From: Acidimicrobiaceae bacterium
GTDB taxonomy: Bacteria; Actinomycetota; Acidimicrobiia; Acidimicrobiales; Palsa-688
Assembly (NCBI GenBank): GCA_003156795.1
Contig: PMHU01000282.1
Coordinates: 1-6,116 of the forward strand
Direction: 5' to 3'
DNA length: 6,116 nt
Shown: piece by piece, positions 1 to 6,116 of the stretch
How positions within the stretch are numbered: the first letter of the stretch is position 1
Layout of the letters: every line of letters begins with the position of its first letter
Program-made: the position numbers and the translations under genes
Notes under the pieces: generated by a model
What the model saw: the letters and a program-made list of their open reading frames with translations, nothing else
What the model was told of the DNA's origin: nothing
The model's database searches: none

Positions 1-418
1 TGGTCGTCGTGGTCGTGGTCGTGGTCGTCGTAGTAACGGGAGCGCTGCAGGTGTGGTATCCGCGTCGTGACGCAATTTGGGCGTGGCGGTCACCGTTGCC
101 GCCGGGCCCAGGGTGGGTGATGATTGTCCGGACGGTGCCGCTGTAGTAGTCGGCCTGCCAATAGCCGCACGGCAGATGGACCGTGGTACCGGTCGAAGTG
201 GCGAATGCCGTCTGGGAGTTGTACGTAGAGTTCGTCGCCAGGAAAACCGTCAGGTGATCGCCCTGGCAGTTGCCGGTCGTCGTCGCCGAAATCCCGCCGT
301 GCGGTGCCTTGACCAAGGTTGCCTGGCACTTATTGCCGGCCAGATGCGCCACGCTGTTGTTCTCCTGTTTTTGGCCCGGATGCTGAGCGGGTGACTCATT
401 CACCGAACTCGGGAACAC
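1..418 (-). CDS. Hypothetical Cys- and Thr-rich protein with poly-Thr tail (3' end outside window)
   Basis: An open frame runs leftwards off position 1 with no stop; it is bounded upstream by an in-frame TGA at about 445. From GTG 418 it gives 139 residues. The middle is rich in Thr, Ser, Gly, Asn and aromatic residues (segments such as ATTTGNCQGDHLTVFLATN and LPCGYWQADYYSGTV). It has four cysteines at about 31, 51, 84 and 124, enough for two disulfides, and then at least 11 consecutive Thr that continue past the edge. Such Thr runs are usually extracellular linkers. Two starts are plausible: GTG 418 with AGAGG 7 nt upstream (426-430), and GTG 352 with AGGAG 9 nt upstream (362-366). Neither gives a signal peptide, and I find no hydrophobic stretch in any frame just upstream. 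That is odd for a protein of this composition and may mean 5' truncation. It follows a promoter-like site at 499-528 and is separate from the sugar operon. I recognise no family; function unknown. Confidence 0.6.
   Translation of the reverse strand, partial: MFPSSVNESPAQHPGQKQENNSVAHLAGNKCQATLVKAPHGGISATTTGNCQGDHLTVFLATNSTYNSQTAFATSTGTTVHLPCGYWQADYYSGTVRTIITHPGPGGNGDRHAQIASRRGYHTCSAPVTTTTTTTTTTT
2..34 (-). repeat. ACC/ACG trinucleotide repeat encoding poly-threonine
   Basis: Eleven consecutive Thr codons (one ACT, then ACG and ACC mixed) lie at the left edge and continue beyond it. The mix of ACC and ACG suggests selection for Thr rather than pure slippage of one triplet. In secreted actinobacterial proteins such runs act as flexible, often glycosylated linkers; that role is inferred here. 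The tract may vary in length between strains. Confidence 0.8.
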
Positions 419-498
419 GCTGCCGCCTCTATACGCCGTGTATCAGGCGAGGTCGCAGCCCCATGCTCGGTGATGCCCTGAGATCACCAACGGTGCCT

Positions 499-528
499 AT
501 AGTACTCTTTTTCGGGCCAAGGTGTAAA
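499..528 (-). promoter_or_regulatory. Putative sigma70-type promoter for the Thr-rich ORF
   Basis: Reading leftwards, TTTACA at 523-528 (one mismatch to TTGACA) is followed after 18 nt by TACTAT at 499-504, which fits the actinobacterial TAnnnT -10 pattern. It lies in a locally AT-richer patch of a GC-rich window. The expected transcription start near 492 would leave a leader of about 75 nt before GTG 418. This is a sequence match only. Confidence 0.4.
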
Positions 529-563
529 TGTTCTCCGATTGCGCCCGACGCAGCGAAACCCGA

Positions 564-590
564 GAGCGGAGAGGTCCCGGGCGACCGCTC
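564..590 (-). terminator. Weak hairpin after the sugar operon, possible terminator
   Basis: Just 13 nt past the TAG of the dehydrogenase gene is an inverted repeat, GAGCGG at 585-590 and CCGCTC at 564-569, with a 15-nt loop. An alternative smaller stem, GGTC/GACC, lies inside it. No real T-run follows, only TTT a few bases on, so it would be an imperfect intrinsic terminator or an RNA 3'-end stabiliser. The position at the end of the operon is its best support. Confidence 0.25.
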
Positions 591-602
591 AGCCTCCGTC
601 GG

Positions 603-1910
603 CTAAAGAGGCACCACGTTGGGCCGTCTGGCTCCGGTGAGGGCGTTGCGAGCGTCGAATACCAGGCTGGCTCGCTGGACCACCCAGTCGAGGTCGTAGC
701 TTTCGTGGGGGGTGAGAACCGCCACGCAGTCGCTGCGAGCCAGCGCGGCGCCGGTCAGCGCACTGCGGGAGCGGGAGAAATCTCCGGCTTGCAGCGATCC
801 GACGAAGGGATCGTGGAAGCGGACGTCAGCCCCCTTGGCATGCAGCCGGCGGACGACGTCGACCGCGGCCGACTCGCGGAGGTCCCCGACATTGGGCTTG
901 TAGGTCACGCCGAGCACGAACACGCGGGCCCCCCGCAGCGTCACGCCGCGGTCCCCAAGCGCGTCACCTATACGCCGAACGACGTAGTCGGGCATCGCCT
1001 CGTTTATGTCCATCGCCAACTCGACCAGGCGATAGGGCCGGCCGGTGTCTCGTCGCGATTGCCACGCCAGATACGCAGGATCGAGAGGTATGCAGTGGCC
1101 GCCCACGCCGGGCCCGGGATAGAACGGCATAAACCCGAATGGCTTGGTGGCTGCGGCGTCGATGACTTCCCAGGTGTCGATCCCCTGGTCCGAGCAGAGC
1201 TGGGCCAGCTCGTTCACCAGGGCGATGTTGACCATCCGGAAGGTATTTTCCAGCAGCTTCGCCAGTTCGGCGGCTCGGCAGTTGGAGACGGTGTGGACCG
1301 AGTCGACCAGCTGGGCGTAGAAAGCCGCCGCGACTTCGGTGGACGATGGGTCGATACCCCCGACGATTCTGGGGGTGTTGGCCAGGCCGAACTTCGAGTT
1401 GCCCGGATCGATCCGCTCCGGTGAGAAGGCCAGGGCGAAGTCGCGGCCGGCCTTCAAACCAGATGCCTCCAGCAGCGGGAGGACGGTGCCTTCGGTGGTT
1501 CCTGGGTAGGTCGTCGACTCGAGCACGACGAGCGCCCCCGGCTTGAGCCGCGTCGCGACCTCCGTGGCCGCGGCCACGATGGCGCTGAGGTCGGGACCGT
1601 GGTTGGCGACGGGAGTGGGGACGCAGATGACGACGACGTCCGCTTCGGCGACGGCGTCGGCTTCCGTCGCGAAACTGAGTCGTCCGGAGCCCAGCGCCAT
1701 GAGGGCCTGAGCTTGATCGACTCCAGGGACGTCGACCACTCCGGCGCGAAGCCTGTCGACGCGGGCGGCGTCTACATCGATCCCGACGACTTCCATGCCC
1801 GCGTTGGCCACACCCACGCTGAGGGACAGCCCGACGTAGCCCTGGCCGATGACGCAAACCCGGGCCGACCCGGCTTCGAGACGCCCGAGGAGCTGGGCTC
1901 GCCTCTTCAT
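603..1910 (-). CDS. Nucleotide sugar dehydrogenase, UDP-GlcNAc/ManNAc 6-dehydrogenase-like (WbpA/WecC family)
   Basis: Predicted to oxidise C6 of a UDP-N-acetylhexosamine to the uronic acid with two NAD+, in the cytoplasm, giving precursors for capsule, exopolysaccharide or O-antigen-like glycans. The 435-residue length is normal for the family. The N-terminal NAD-binding Rossmann motif GQGYVG lies at residues 22-27 and is followed by an acidic strand end (GIDVD, 43-47). Other family motifs are CVPTP (96-100), ESTTYPGTTE (131-140), FSPERIDPG (162-170), KLLENTFRMVNIALVNE (218-234) and the catalytic loop GPGVGGHCIPLDP with nucleophile Cys273. The C-terminal UDP-binding domain has LGVTYKPNVGDLRES (333-347). 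The HCIP form points to the N-acetylhexosamine branch (WbpA, WecC) rather than UDP-glucose dehydrogenase, which has a CFPKD-type loop. Exact substrate (UDP-GlcNAc, -ManNAc or -GalNAc) is not settled. Its ATG overlaps the TGA of the upstream gene (ATGA), so translation is probably coupled; its own ribosome binding site is poor. It is the last gene of the operon. Confidence 0.93.
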   Translation of the reverse strand: MKRRAQLLGRLEAGSARVCVIGQGYVGLSLSVGVANAGMEVVGIDVDAARVDRLRAGVVDVPGVDQAQALMALGSGRLSFATEADAVAEADVVVICVPTPVANHGPDLSAIVAAATEVATRLKPGALVVLESTTYPGTTEGTVLPLLEASGLKAGRDFALAFSPERIDPGNSKFGLANTPRIVGGIDPSSTEVAAAFYAQLVDSVHTVSNCRAAELAKLLENTFRMVNIALVNELAQLCSDQGIDTWEVIDAAATKPFGFMPFYPGPGVGGHCIPLDPAYLAWQSRRDTGRPYRLVELAMDINEAMPDYVVRRIGDALGDRGVTLRGARVFVLGVTYKPNVGDLRESAAVDVVRRLHAKGADVRFHDPFVGSLQAGDFSRSRSALTGAALARSDCVAVLTPHESYDLDWVVQRASLVFDARNALTGARRPNVVPL

Positions 1911-4000
1911 CGACCGCCGGCGGTGACCTCAGGTGAGGTCGAGGGACCCGCCGACCCGGCAGAGATCATCCGCTGGACGTCCAGGACCCGCCGGCGTTCT
2001 ACCGCGTTGGAAGTCTCCTTCGAGCCCGCGTCCGAATTGGACGTGGCCAGGTCCAAAACGACCTGGTCATCTTCGAAGGGATCTCCTGGTGCGGCCGACA
2101 CCAACTCCCCGTTGGCGGCCGCGATCAGGGCGGCCCGAAGATCACCCGGGTCGCCCAGGCGGGCCGCGGCCTCGAGCTGGCCGACCTCTTGCATCAGGGC
2201 GCTGAGCTGCTCGGGTGCAGGAACCACCCGGCGGATCGAGGGATGGGCGGTGTCGCCCAACCCCTCTTCGGGGTGATGCAGTTCTTCTTGAAGCTTCTCG
2301 CCCGGACGCCGGCCGACGATCTGTATCTCGATGTCCCTGCCTTCTTGCCGTCCTGTAAGGCGGATCATGCGCTTGGCCAGATCGAGTATCCGCACCGGTT
2401 CGCCCATGTCGAGCATGAACACCTCGCCGCCTTCGGCTAGCGCGGCCGACTGCAGGACGAGCTCGACGGCTTCGGCGATGCTCATGAAGTAGCGGGTCAT
2501 CTCTGGATCGGTGACCGTCACCGGACCACCCTGGCGGATCTGGCGCTCGAAGGTCGGGACCACGCTTCCCCGACTGGCCAGCACGTTGCCGAAGCGGACC
2601 GCGCACCACTGTCGCCCTGGAGTGGCGTGAGCGACCAGCAGCCGTTCGGCCATCCGCTTTGACGCTCCCATCGAGCTGACCGCCCTCACCGCCTTGTCCG
2701 TCGAGATGACGATCAGCCGCTGGGTTCCGCAATCTCTTGCCGCCGCCAGGACGTTGGAGGTTCCGATGATGTTGGTCCGGAGCGCCTCCTCCGGATACAC
2801 CTCGAGGATCGGGACGTGCTTGTGGGCGGCGGCATGGAACACCACTTGCGGGCGGTAGGTGGCAAACACCCGCCACATCTGATCAGCGTCCCGCACGTCA
2901 GCCAAGACCTGGATGGCTCCCGGGATGTCGAGGGCGGCGTCGTGCAAATGCGTCTCGTCGTGGTCCACCAGCACCAGCCGCGAGGCACCGCCTGCGTGGA
3001 CCTGTCGGGCTATCTCCGAGCCGATCGACCCTCCGCCGCCCGTGACCAGCACGCAGCGTCCTGCGATCACCTTGTGGATGGCGCTCGAGTCGGTCTCGAC
3101 CTGGTGGCGGCCGAGAAGGTCGTCTATCTGCAAGTCGCGCACGTCGCGCAGGCCGACCGTGCCGCTGACGAGCTGATCCACCGTCGGTATGGTCTGGAGC
3201 GGAATCCCGGCCCCCTCGGCGGCCACGATCGCCCGTTGGATCAACTCGGGCGTGGCCCCGCTGATAGCCAGCAGGGCATAGTTCAAACGGAGGGACGCGG
3301 CGGCGCCCGGCAGGCTTTCGATCGGGCCGAGGACCGGCACCCCGACCAGAGATCGGCCGTGGATGCGGGGATCGTCATCGAGGAAGGCGACAGGTATCAG
3401 GCCCGACTTGGGATTGGCCAGCATCTCCCGGGCCAGGCTGGCGCCGGCGTTTCCCGCCCCGAGGATGACGACCCGGAGGCCCACGCTGAGCGCGTCGTTG
3501 CTGATCCGACGTCTCCTCAGCGCGAACAGACGGGTCTGGAAGCGGCTGAGACCGACCAGACCGGTGGCGAGCGCCGGGCCGACGAGCGTCACCGACAGCG
3601 GGAGCCTCAACTGCGGCAATGTCGACAGCAGGGGTATGCCGACCACGGTTAGGATTCCCGCCGTAGACAGCCGCTGGGCCTCACGGATCCCGGCGTGACG
3701 CCAGAGGGGGCCGTAGAGCCCGGCCACCCGGTTGGCTACCAGGTGAAAGCACGTCGCGACTACCAGAAACACCCGAAAACGGTCCCAATACAAGTTGGGC
3801 ACGGATCCGTTGAAGCGAAGCACGACCAGTCCGAGATAGACCGAGGCCACGAGCACGGCGTCGACGCAAATAAAGGGGAGGTCCCCCCTCAGCCGAGCCG
3901 CCTCTCGGGCTACTTGAGCGAGACCCCTCAAGGGCGCCGGCCGCTCCGAATCGCCTTCGACGGCGGCGGTGCCCGTCTGGGCGCGTGCGTGTTCGCTCAA
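1907..4000 (-). CDS. Membrane-anchored polysaccharide biosynthesis protein, NDP-sugar 4,6-dehydratase (CapD/WbpM/PglF type)
   Basis: The likely reaction is 4,6-dehydration (with or without C5 epimerisation) of UDP-GlcNAc or a related sugar, the first step to deoxy-amino sugars such as bacillosamine, QuiNAc or FucNAc. The protein has 697 residues. A hydrophilic start (1-40) precedes about four membrane helices (roughly 42-62, 75-95, 111-128, 134-152). A first Rossmann domain follows with VVILGAGNAGAS (177-188), then the catalytic SDR domain with VTGGGGSIGSE (319-329), HAAAHKHVPILE (389-400), STDKA (433-437) and SSMGASKR (442-449). The Met-x3-Lys in place of Tyr-x3-Lys is the hallmark of this large dehydratase class. 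RRPGEKLQEEL (564-574) is the typical C-terminal family motif. After about residue 632 comes a low-complexity acidic, Ser-rich tail of some 66 residues beyond the usual end. The TTG start at 4000 is chosen because AGGAGG lies 6 nt upstream and it overlaps the glycosyltransferase stop (TTGA). Whether it is a dehydratase or an epimerase is inferred from family. Confidence 0.93.
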   Translation of the reverse strand: MSEHARAQTGTAAVEGDSERPAPLRGLAQVAREAARLRGDLPFICVDAVLVASVYLGLVVLRFNGSVPNLYWDRFRVFLVVATCFHLVANRVAGLYGPLWRHAGIREAQRLSTAGILTVVGIPLLSTLPQLRLPLSVTLVGPALATGLVGLSRFQTRLFALRRRRISNDALSVGLRVVILGAGNAGASLAREMLANPKSGLIPVAFLDDDPRIHGRSLVGVPVLGPIESLPGAAASLRLNYALLAISGATPELIQRAIVAAEGAGIPLQTIPTVDQLVSGTVGLRDVRDLQIDDLLGRHQVETDSSAIHKVIAGRCVLVTGGGGSIGSEIARQVHAGGASRLVLVDHDETHLHDAALDIPGAIQVLADVRDADQMWRVFATYRPQVVFHAAAHKHVPILEVYPEEALRTNIIGTSNVLAAARDCGTQRLIVISTDKAVRAVSSMGASKRMAERLLVAHATPGRQWCAVRFGNVLASRGSVVPTFERQIRQGGPVTVTDPEMTRYFMSIAEAVELVLQSAALAEGGEVFMLDMGEPVRILDLAKRMIRLTGRQEGRDIEIQIVGRRPGEKLQEELHHPEEGLGDTAHPSIRRVVPAPEQLSALMQEVGQLEAAARLGDPGDLRAALIAAANGELVSAAPGDPFEDDQVVLDLATSNSDAGSKETSNAVERRRVLDVQRMISAGSAGPSTSPEVTAGGR

Positions 4001-5322
4001 ACTCCGCCTCCTTCGATCACGGATCCTGCCCCTCGGGTCGGATCACAGGGTTGGAACATGAAGCTATCGCCCAGTGGCGACTTCTTCAACGGTCGATCAC
4101 CGACAGACTTCTTCAATGAACGACGATCGACGGATTTCGAAGCCGCCAAAGCGTTGTAGACCTCTTCGGTGCGGCCCACGGCGGTCCCCGCGTCGAAGGC
4201 CAGCCCGCTCGTCATCGCCGCTTTCGCCAGTCTCCGGCGCTTCTCGGCGTCGCCGACGAGGTCCAACAGCGCCGCGGCCAGGCGGTCGGGGCGCCCGGGC
4301 GGAACCAGGATGCCGTTCTCACCGGAGCGGATGGCATCCGGGATGCCACCGACGGCCGTAGCGACCACCGGGAGCCCGACGGCCAGGGCCTCCATGAGCG
4401 CCACCGGGTACCCCTCGACTTTCGATGCGAGGACGAACACGTCGCTGGCCGCCAGCAGGTCGAAAACGTCGTCGCGGCGGCCGAGAAGCTCGAAACGCCC
4501 GACCAACCCGAGGCGAAGCCGCTCTCGGTCCACTTCTTCGGCCAGGGGGCCTTGGCCGACAGCCAGGAAGCGGCAAGGCCCCGGCGCGGCGTCCACCACT
4601 TGACGGGCTGCCGCGAGCAGATCGGGGTAGGCCTTGTTCGAGCGCAGATTGGCGACGGTGATGATCACTACCTCGTCGGGGTCTACGCCGAGAGCAGCGC
4701 GAACCTCGTCGCGCCGGGCCCGTGCCGCCGAGGCCTCGGCCAGGCTCGTCCCGTGCACCACCACTTCCACCGTCGGACGAACAGTATTGGGCAGGGATCG
4801 ACGGGTGTCCTCAGATACGGCGAGATGCGCGTCGTCCATCCCGAACGTGAGACGGTTGGCCCACCGCGTTAAGGGTCGATGACTCGACCACGAGTTGTGC
4901 TCGGTCGACATGAGAGCCGGCCGACTCGACCGTGCCAGCGACGAGACGGCCAGCCTCGCTCCTACCGCCGCGACCGGAGAGTGGGTGTGGACGACTTGGA
5001 ACGGCCGGGCGCGCAGCAGGCGCCGAAGGGCCAGGACCCAGCGGGGGTCGTATCGGCGGGCCCCGCCTAGGCACGTCACTCGAATCCCGAGTCCCTCGAG
5101 CTCTCCGACCAGAGCCGTCTTCCACGGAAGCAGATAGGCGACTTCGAAATCGAACCGGGATCGGTCAGCCAGCTTGGCCGCCGAAACGAGGAGACGCTCG
5201 GCCCCGCCGGGACCGAGCCCCTTGATCAGCCACAGCACCCTGAGTTTCGAATCGTCGAACAGGGGCGACGGACTCGTAGAGGGGTAGAGACGAGCCGGGT
5301 CGCGCTCAGATGACAGCAACAC
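3997..5322 (-). CDS. Glycosyltransferase, GT-B fold, family 4-like
   Basis: Predicted to transfer a sugar from a nucleotide donor to a growing lipid-linked glycan at the cytoplasmic face of the membrane. From GTG 5322 it has 441 residues. The N-terminal domain shows WLIKGLGPGGAERLL (31-45), a glycine-rich GGAE loop typical of GT4, and VVHTHSP (110-116). The C-terminal donor domain shows VANLRSNKAYPDLL (223-236), AVGQGPL (254-260) and VEGYPVALMEA with the EX7E pair Glu303 and Glu311, then GLPVVATAVGGIPDAI (316-331). No membrane helix is evident. The start is chosen because GGAGGG lies 5 nt upstream (5328-5333); the frame stays open upstream to 5619, but that part is the epimerase gene read in another frame. 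It overlaps the epimerase by 17 nt and the dehydratase by 4 nt. Residues 395-441 are an unusual repeat-bearing extension past the normal GT4 end. Donor, acceptor and linkage cannot be told. Confidence 0.9.
   Translation of the reverse strand: MLLSSERDPARLYPSTSPSPLFDDSKLRVLWLIKGLGPGGAERLLVSAAKLADRSRFDFEVAYLLPWKTALVGELEGLGIRVTCLGGARRYDPRWVLALRRLLRARPFQVVHTHSPVAAVGARLAVSSLARSSRPALMSTEHNSWSSHRPLTRWANRLTFGMDDAHLAVSEDTRRSLPNTVRPTVEVVVHGTSLAEASAARARRDEVRAALGVDPDEVVIITVANLRSNKAYPDLLAAARQVVDAAPGPCRFLAVGQGPLAEEVDRERLRLGLVGRFELLGRRDDVFDLLAASDVFVLASKVEGYPVALMEALAVGLPVVATAVGGIPDAIRSGENGILVPPGRPDRLAAALLDLVGDAEKRRRLAKAAMTSGLAFDAGTAVGRTEEVYNALAASKSVDRRSLKKSVGDRPLKKSPLGDSFMFQPCDPTRGAGSVIEGGGV
4007..4012 (-). 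promoter_or_regulatory. Shine-Dalgarno site deciding the TTG start of the dehydratase gene
   Basis: A perfect AGGAGG lies 6 nt before TTG 4000, inside the last codons of the glycosyltransferase gene. It supports the non-ATG start and translational coupling through the TTGA overlap. Confidence 0.8.
4079..4116 (-). repeat. Imperfect 27-bp tandem repeat in the glycosyltransferase tail
   Basis: TTGAAGAAGTC occurs at 4106-4116 and again at 4079-4089, with a 27-nt period. GATCG precedes each copy, at slightly different spacing. At protein level it reads as RSLKKSVGD followed by RPLKKSPLGD. The copies sit in the last 47 codons of the glycosyltransferase, a stretch with much weaker G/C preference at third positions than the rest of the operon. 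It could be part of a dispersed element; only one locus is visible here. Confidence 0.6.
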
Positions 5323-6116
5323 CGGAGCCCTCCACCTCGGTTCGGTATCCTTCGAGGGCCGCGGCCAAGCCGTCGGCCATGCTGACCGCCGGGCGATGGC
5401 CCAGCAGGGCCGCGGCCGAAGTGGTGTCGGCCCAGGTGTGCATGACGTCGCCGGCCCGAGCGGGCGCGAAGACGGGTGTGGGGGTGCGCCCCGTGAGCTC
5501 GGCCAGATGACCCAGCAGGCGCAGCAGATCCCACGGGTCGCCGCCGGCCACGTTGTAGGCCTGGCCTTGCGCCGCCTCGGCGGGCGCCGTCGCGGCCCGC
5601 ATGTTGGCTGCGACGGCATCGGTCACATAAGTGAAATCGCGGCTTTGGCGACCGTCACCGTGGATCTCCGGAGCCGTGTCGTTGAGCAGGGCGTTGATGA
5701 ACAGGGGTATGACGGCGGCGTAACGGCCGTTCGGATCTTGGCGGGGACCGTAGACGTTGAAATATCTGAGCGAGACCGTCTCCAAATCAAAGAGCTCAGA
5801 AAAGACCCGGCAGTGATGCTCGGCCGCCAGCTTGCTCACCGCGTAGGGAGACTTGGGGAGCGTCGGCGCCGTTTCCGGTGTCGGTCGAACGTCGCTACCC
5901 CCATAGACCGACGATGACGACGAGCTGACCACTCGACGGACTCCGGCGTCCCGGGCCGCGACGAGCACCGTGAGGGTGCCATGGGTGTTGGCCGTGTCGG
6001 TGGCCAACGGACTCTCCACCGAGCGGAAAACCGAGCGGTGGGCGGCCAAGTGGTACACCACTTCACATCCCTCCACGGCCCGCCGGACATCGTCGAGGCA
6101 CTCCACCGCCCCTTCC
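5306..6116 (-). CDS. NAD-dependent epimerase, UDP-GlcNAc 4-epimerase-like (WbpP type), 5' end outside window
   Basis: An extended short-chain dehydrogenase that probably interconverts UDP-GlcNAc and UDP-GalNAc (or UDP-Glc and UDP-Gal). About 270 residues are in the window. The frame is open to the right edge, so the GTG at 6106 is internal: roughly 50-60 N-terminal residues, including the GxxGxxG NAD loop, are missing. Counting from the edge, one sees the NAD-site HLAA (22-25), a Ser-rich catalytic strand ending in VYGG (64-73), the catalytic pair Tyr91 and Lys95 in SPYAVSK, then LRYFNVYGPRQDPNGRYAAV (116-135) and the substrate-side HGDGRQSRDFTYV. The RQDPNG-YAAVIP stretch matches what I recall of WbpP/TviC-type UDP-N-acetylhexosamine 4-epimerases better than dTDP-glucose dehydratases. 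It overlaps the glycosyltransferase start by 17 nt and is the first operon gene visible. Plain GalE activity or a UDP-glucuronate epimerase or decarboxylase role remain alternatives. Confidence 0.9.
   Translation of the reverse strand, partial: EGAVECLDDVRRAVEGCEVVYHLAAHRSVFRSVESPLATDTANTHGTLTVLVAARDAGVRRVVSSSSSSVYGGSDVRPTPETAPTLPKSPYAVSKLAAEHHCRVFSELFDLETVSLRYFNVYGPRQDPNGRYAAVIPLFINALLNDTAPEIHGDGRQSRDFTYVTDAVAANMRAATAPAEAAQGQAYNVAGGDPWDLLRLLGHLAELTGRTPTPVFAPARAGDVMHTWADTTSAAALLGHRPAVSMADGLAAALEGYRTEVEGSGVAVI
5328..5333 (-). promoter_or_regulatory. Shine-Dalgarno site deciding the GTG start of the glycosyltransferase
   Basis: GGAGGG lies 5 nt before GTG 5322, within the last codons of the epimerase gene. 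No ATG is available in frame between here and the first conserved glycosyltransferase strand, so this site sets the most likely start. Confidence 0.7.

Noticed and set aside
77..394. Plus-strand frame of 105 codons and a minus-strand frame at 90-329
   Set aside because: Both are out of phase with the Cys/poly-Thr frame, which is open across the whole stretch and gives the only protein-like composition.
528..1424. Long plus-strand open frame of 298 codons
   Set aside because: It is antisense to the dehydrogenase, which has full family motifs; the translation has no recognisable domain and its length follows from GC-biased codons of the real gene.
1925..1940. Inverted repeat GACCTC-AGGT-GAGGTC just upstream of the dehydrogenase start
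   Set aside because: It lies in the last coding residues of the dehydratase, has only 6-bp arms, and is likely to occur by chance; an operator at an ATGA junction inside an operon is unlikely.
2816..3652. Plus-strand open frame of 278 codons
   Set aside because: It lies opposite the dehydratase, whose motifs fill this stretch; the translated sequence is His/Arg/Gly-rich and has no domain.
5323..5619. Upstream extension of the glycosyltransferase to an ATG at 5619
   Set aside because: The extra 99 residues are Arg/Pro-rich nonsense from a shifted frame of the epimerase gene; the GTG at 5322 has a good Shine-Dalgarno site and fits the family.
6104..6106. GTG as the start of the epimerase
   Set aside because: The frame continues to the window edge and the NAD-binding loop would be missing, so this codon is an internal Val.
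1..6116. Search for CRISPR arrays, tRNA or rRNA genes, transposases and attachment sites
   Set aside because: No regularly spaced repeats, tRNA-like folds, transposase motifs or long terminal repeats were seen on either strand.

Overview
The window looks like a chromosomal segment from a GC-rich actinobacterium. The signs are strongly G/C-biased third codon positions, GTG and TTG starts behind good Shine-Dalgarno sequences, and a Thr-repeat tail coded by ACC/ACG. Acidimicrobiia or a relative would fit the secreted-type poly-Thr tail, but that placement is a guess. All real genes lie on the minus strand, so the biological order runs from the right end of the window to the left.

Region 5306-6116 is the 3' part of an NAD-dependent sugar-nucleotide epimerase whose sequence resembles UDP-GlcNAc 4-epimerases of the WbpP type. 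Region 3997-5322 is a GT-B, family-4-like glycosyltransferase. Region 1907-4000 is a membrane-anchored CapD/WbpM/PglF-type NDP-sugar 4,6-dehydratase. Region 603-1910 is a UDP-N-acetylhexosamine 6-dehydrogenase-like enzyme. The genes overlap by 17, 4 and 4 nt, so they form one translationally coupled operon that begins outside the window. Together they would supply and transfer modified amino-sugar or uronic-acid units for a surface polysaccharide or glycan: epimerisation to a GalNAc-type sugar, oxidation to a uronic acid, 4,6-dehydration towards a deoxy-amino sugar, and transfer by the glycosyltransferase. No polymerase, flippase, aminotransferase or initiating phosphoglycosyltransferase is visible here, so the final glycan cannot be named.

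Region 419-602 is the intergenic space after the operon. It holds a weak hairpin and a plausible promoter (TTTACA-18-TACTAT) reading leftwards. Region 1-418 carries an ORF that leaves the window at the left edge. It encodes a protein with four cysteines and a run of at least 11 threonines, with an extracellular look but no recognisable signal peptide.

The most unusual points are this leaderless secreted-looking ORF and the 47-residue C-terminal extension of the glycosyltransferase. The extension contains a tandem 9-residue repeat and has codon use unlike the rest of the operon. I see no clear evidence of an entirely new system.
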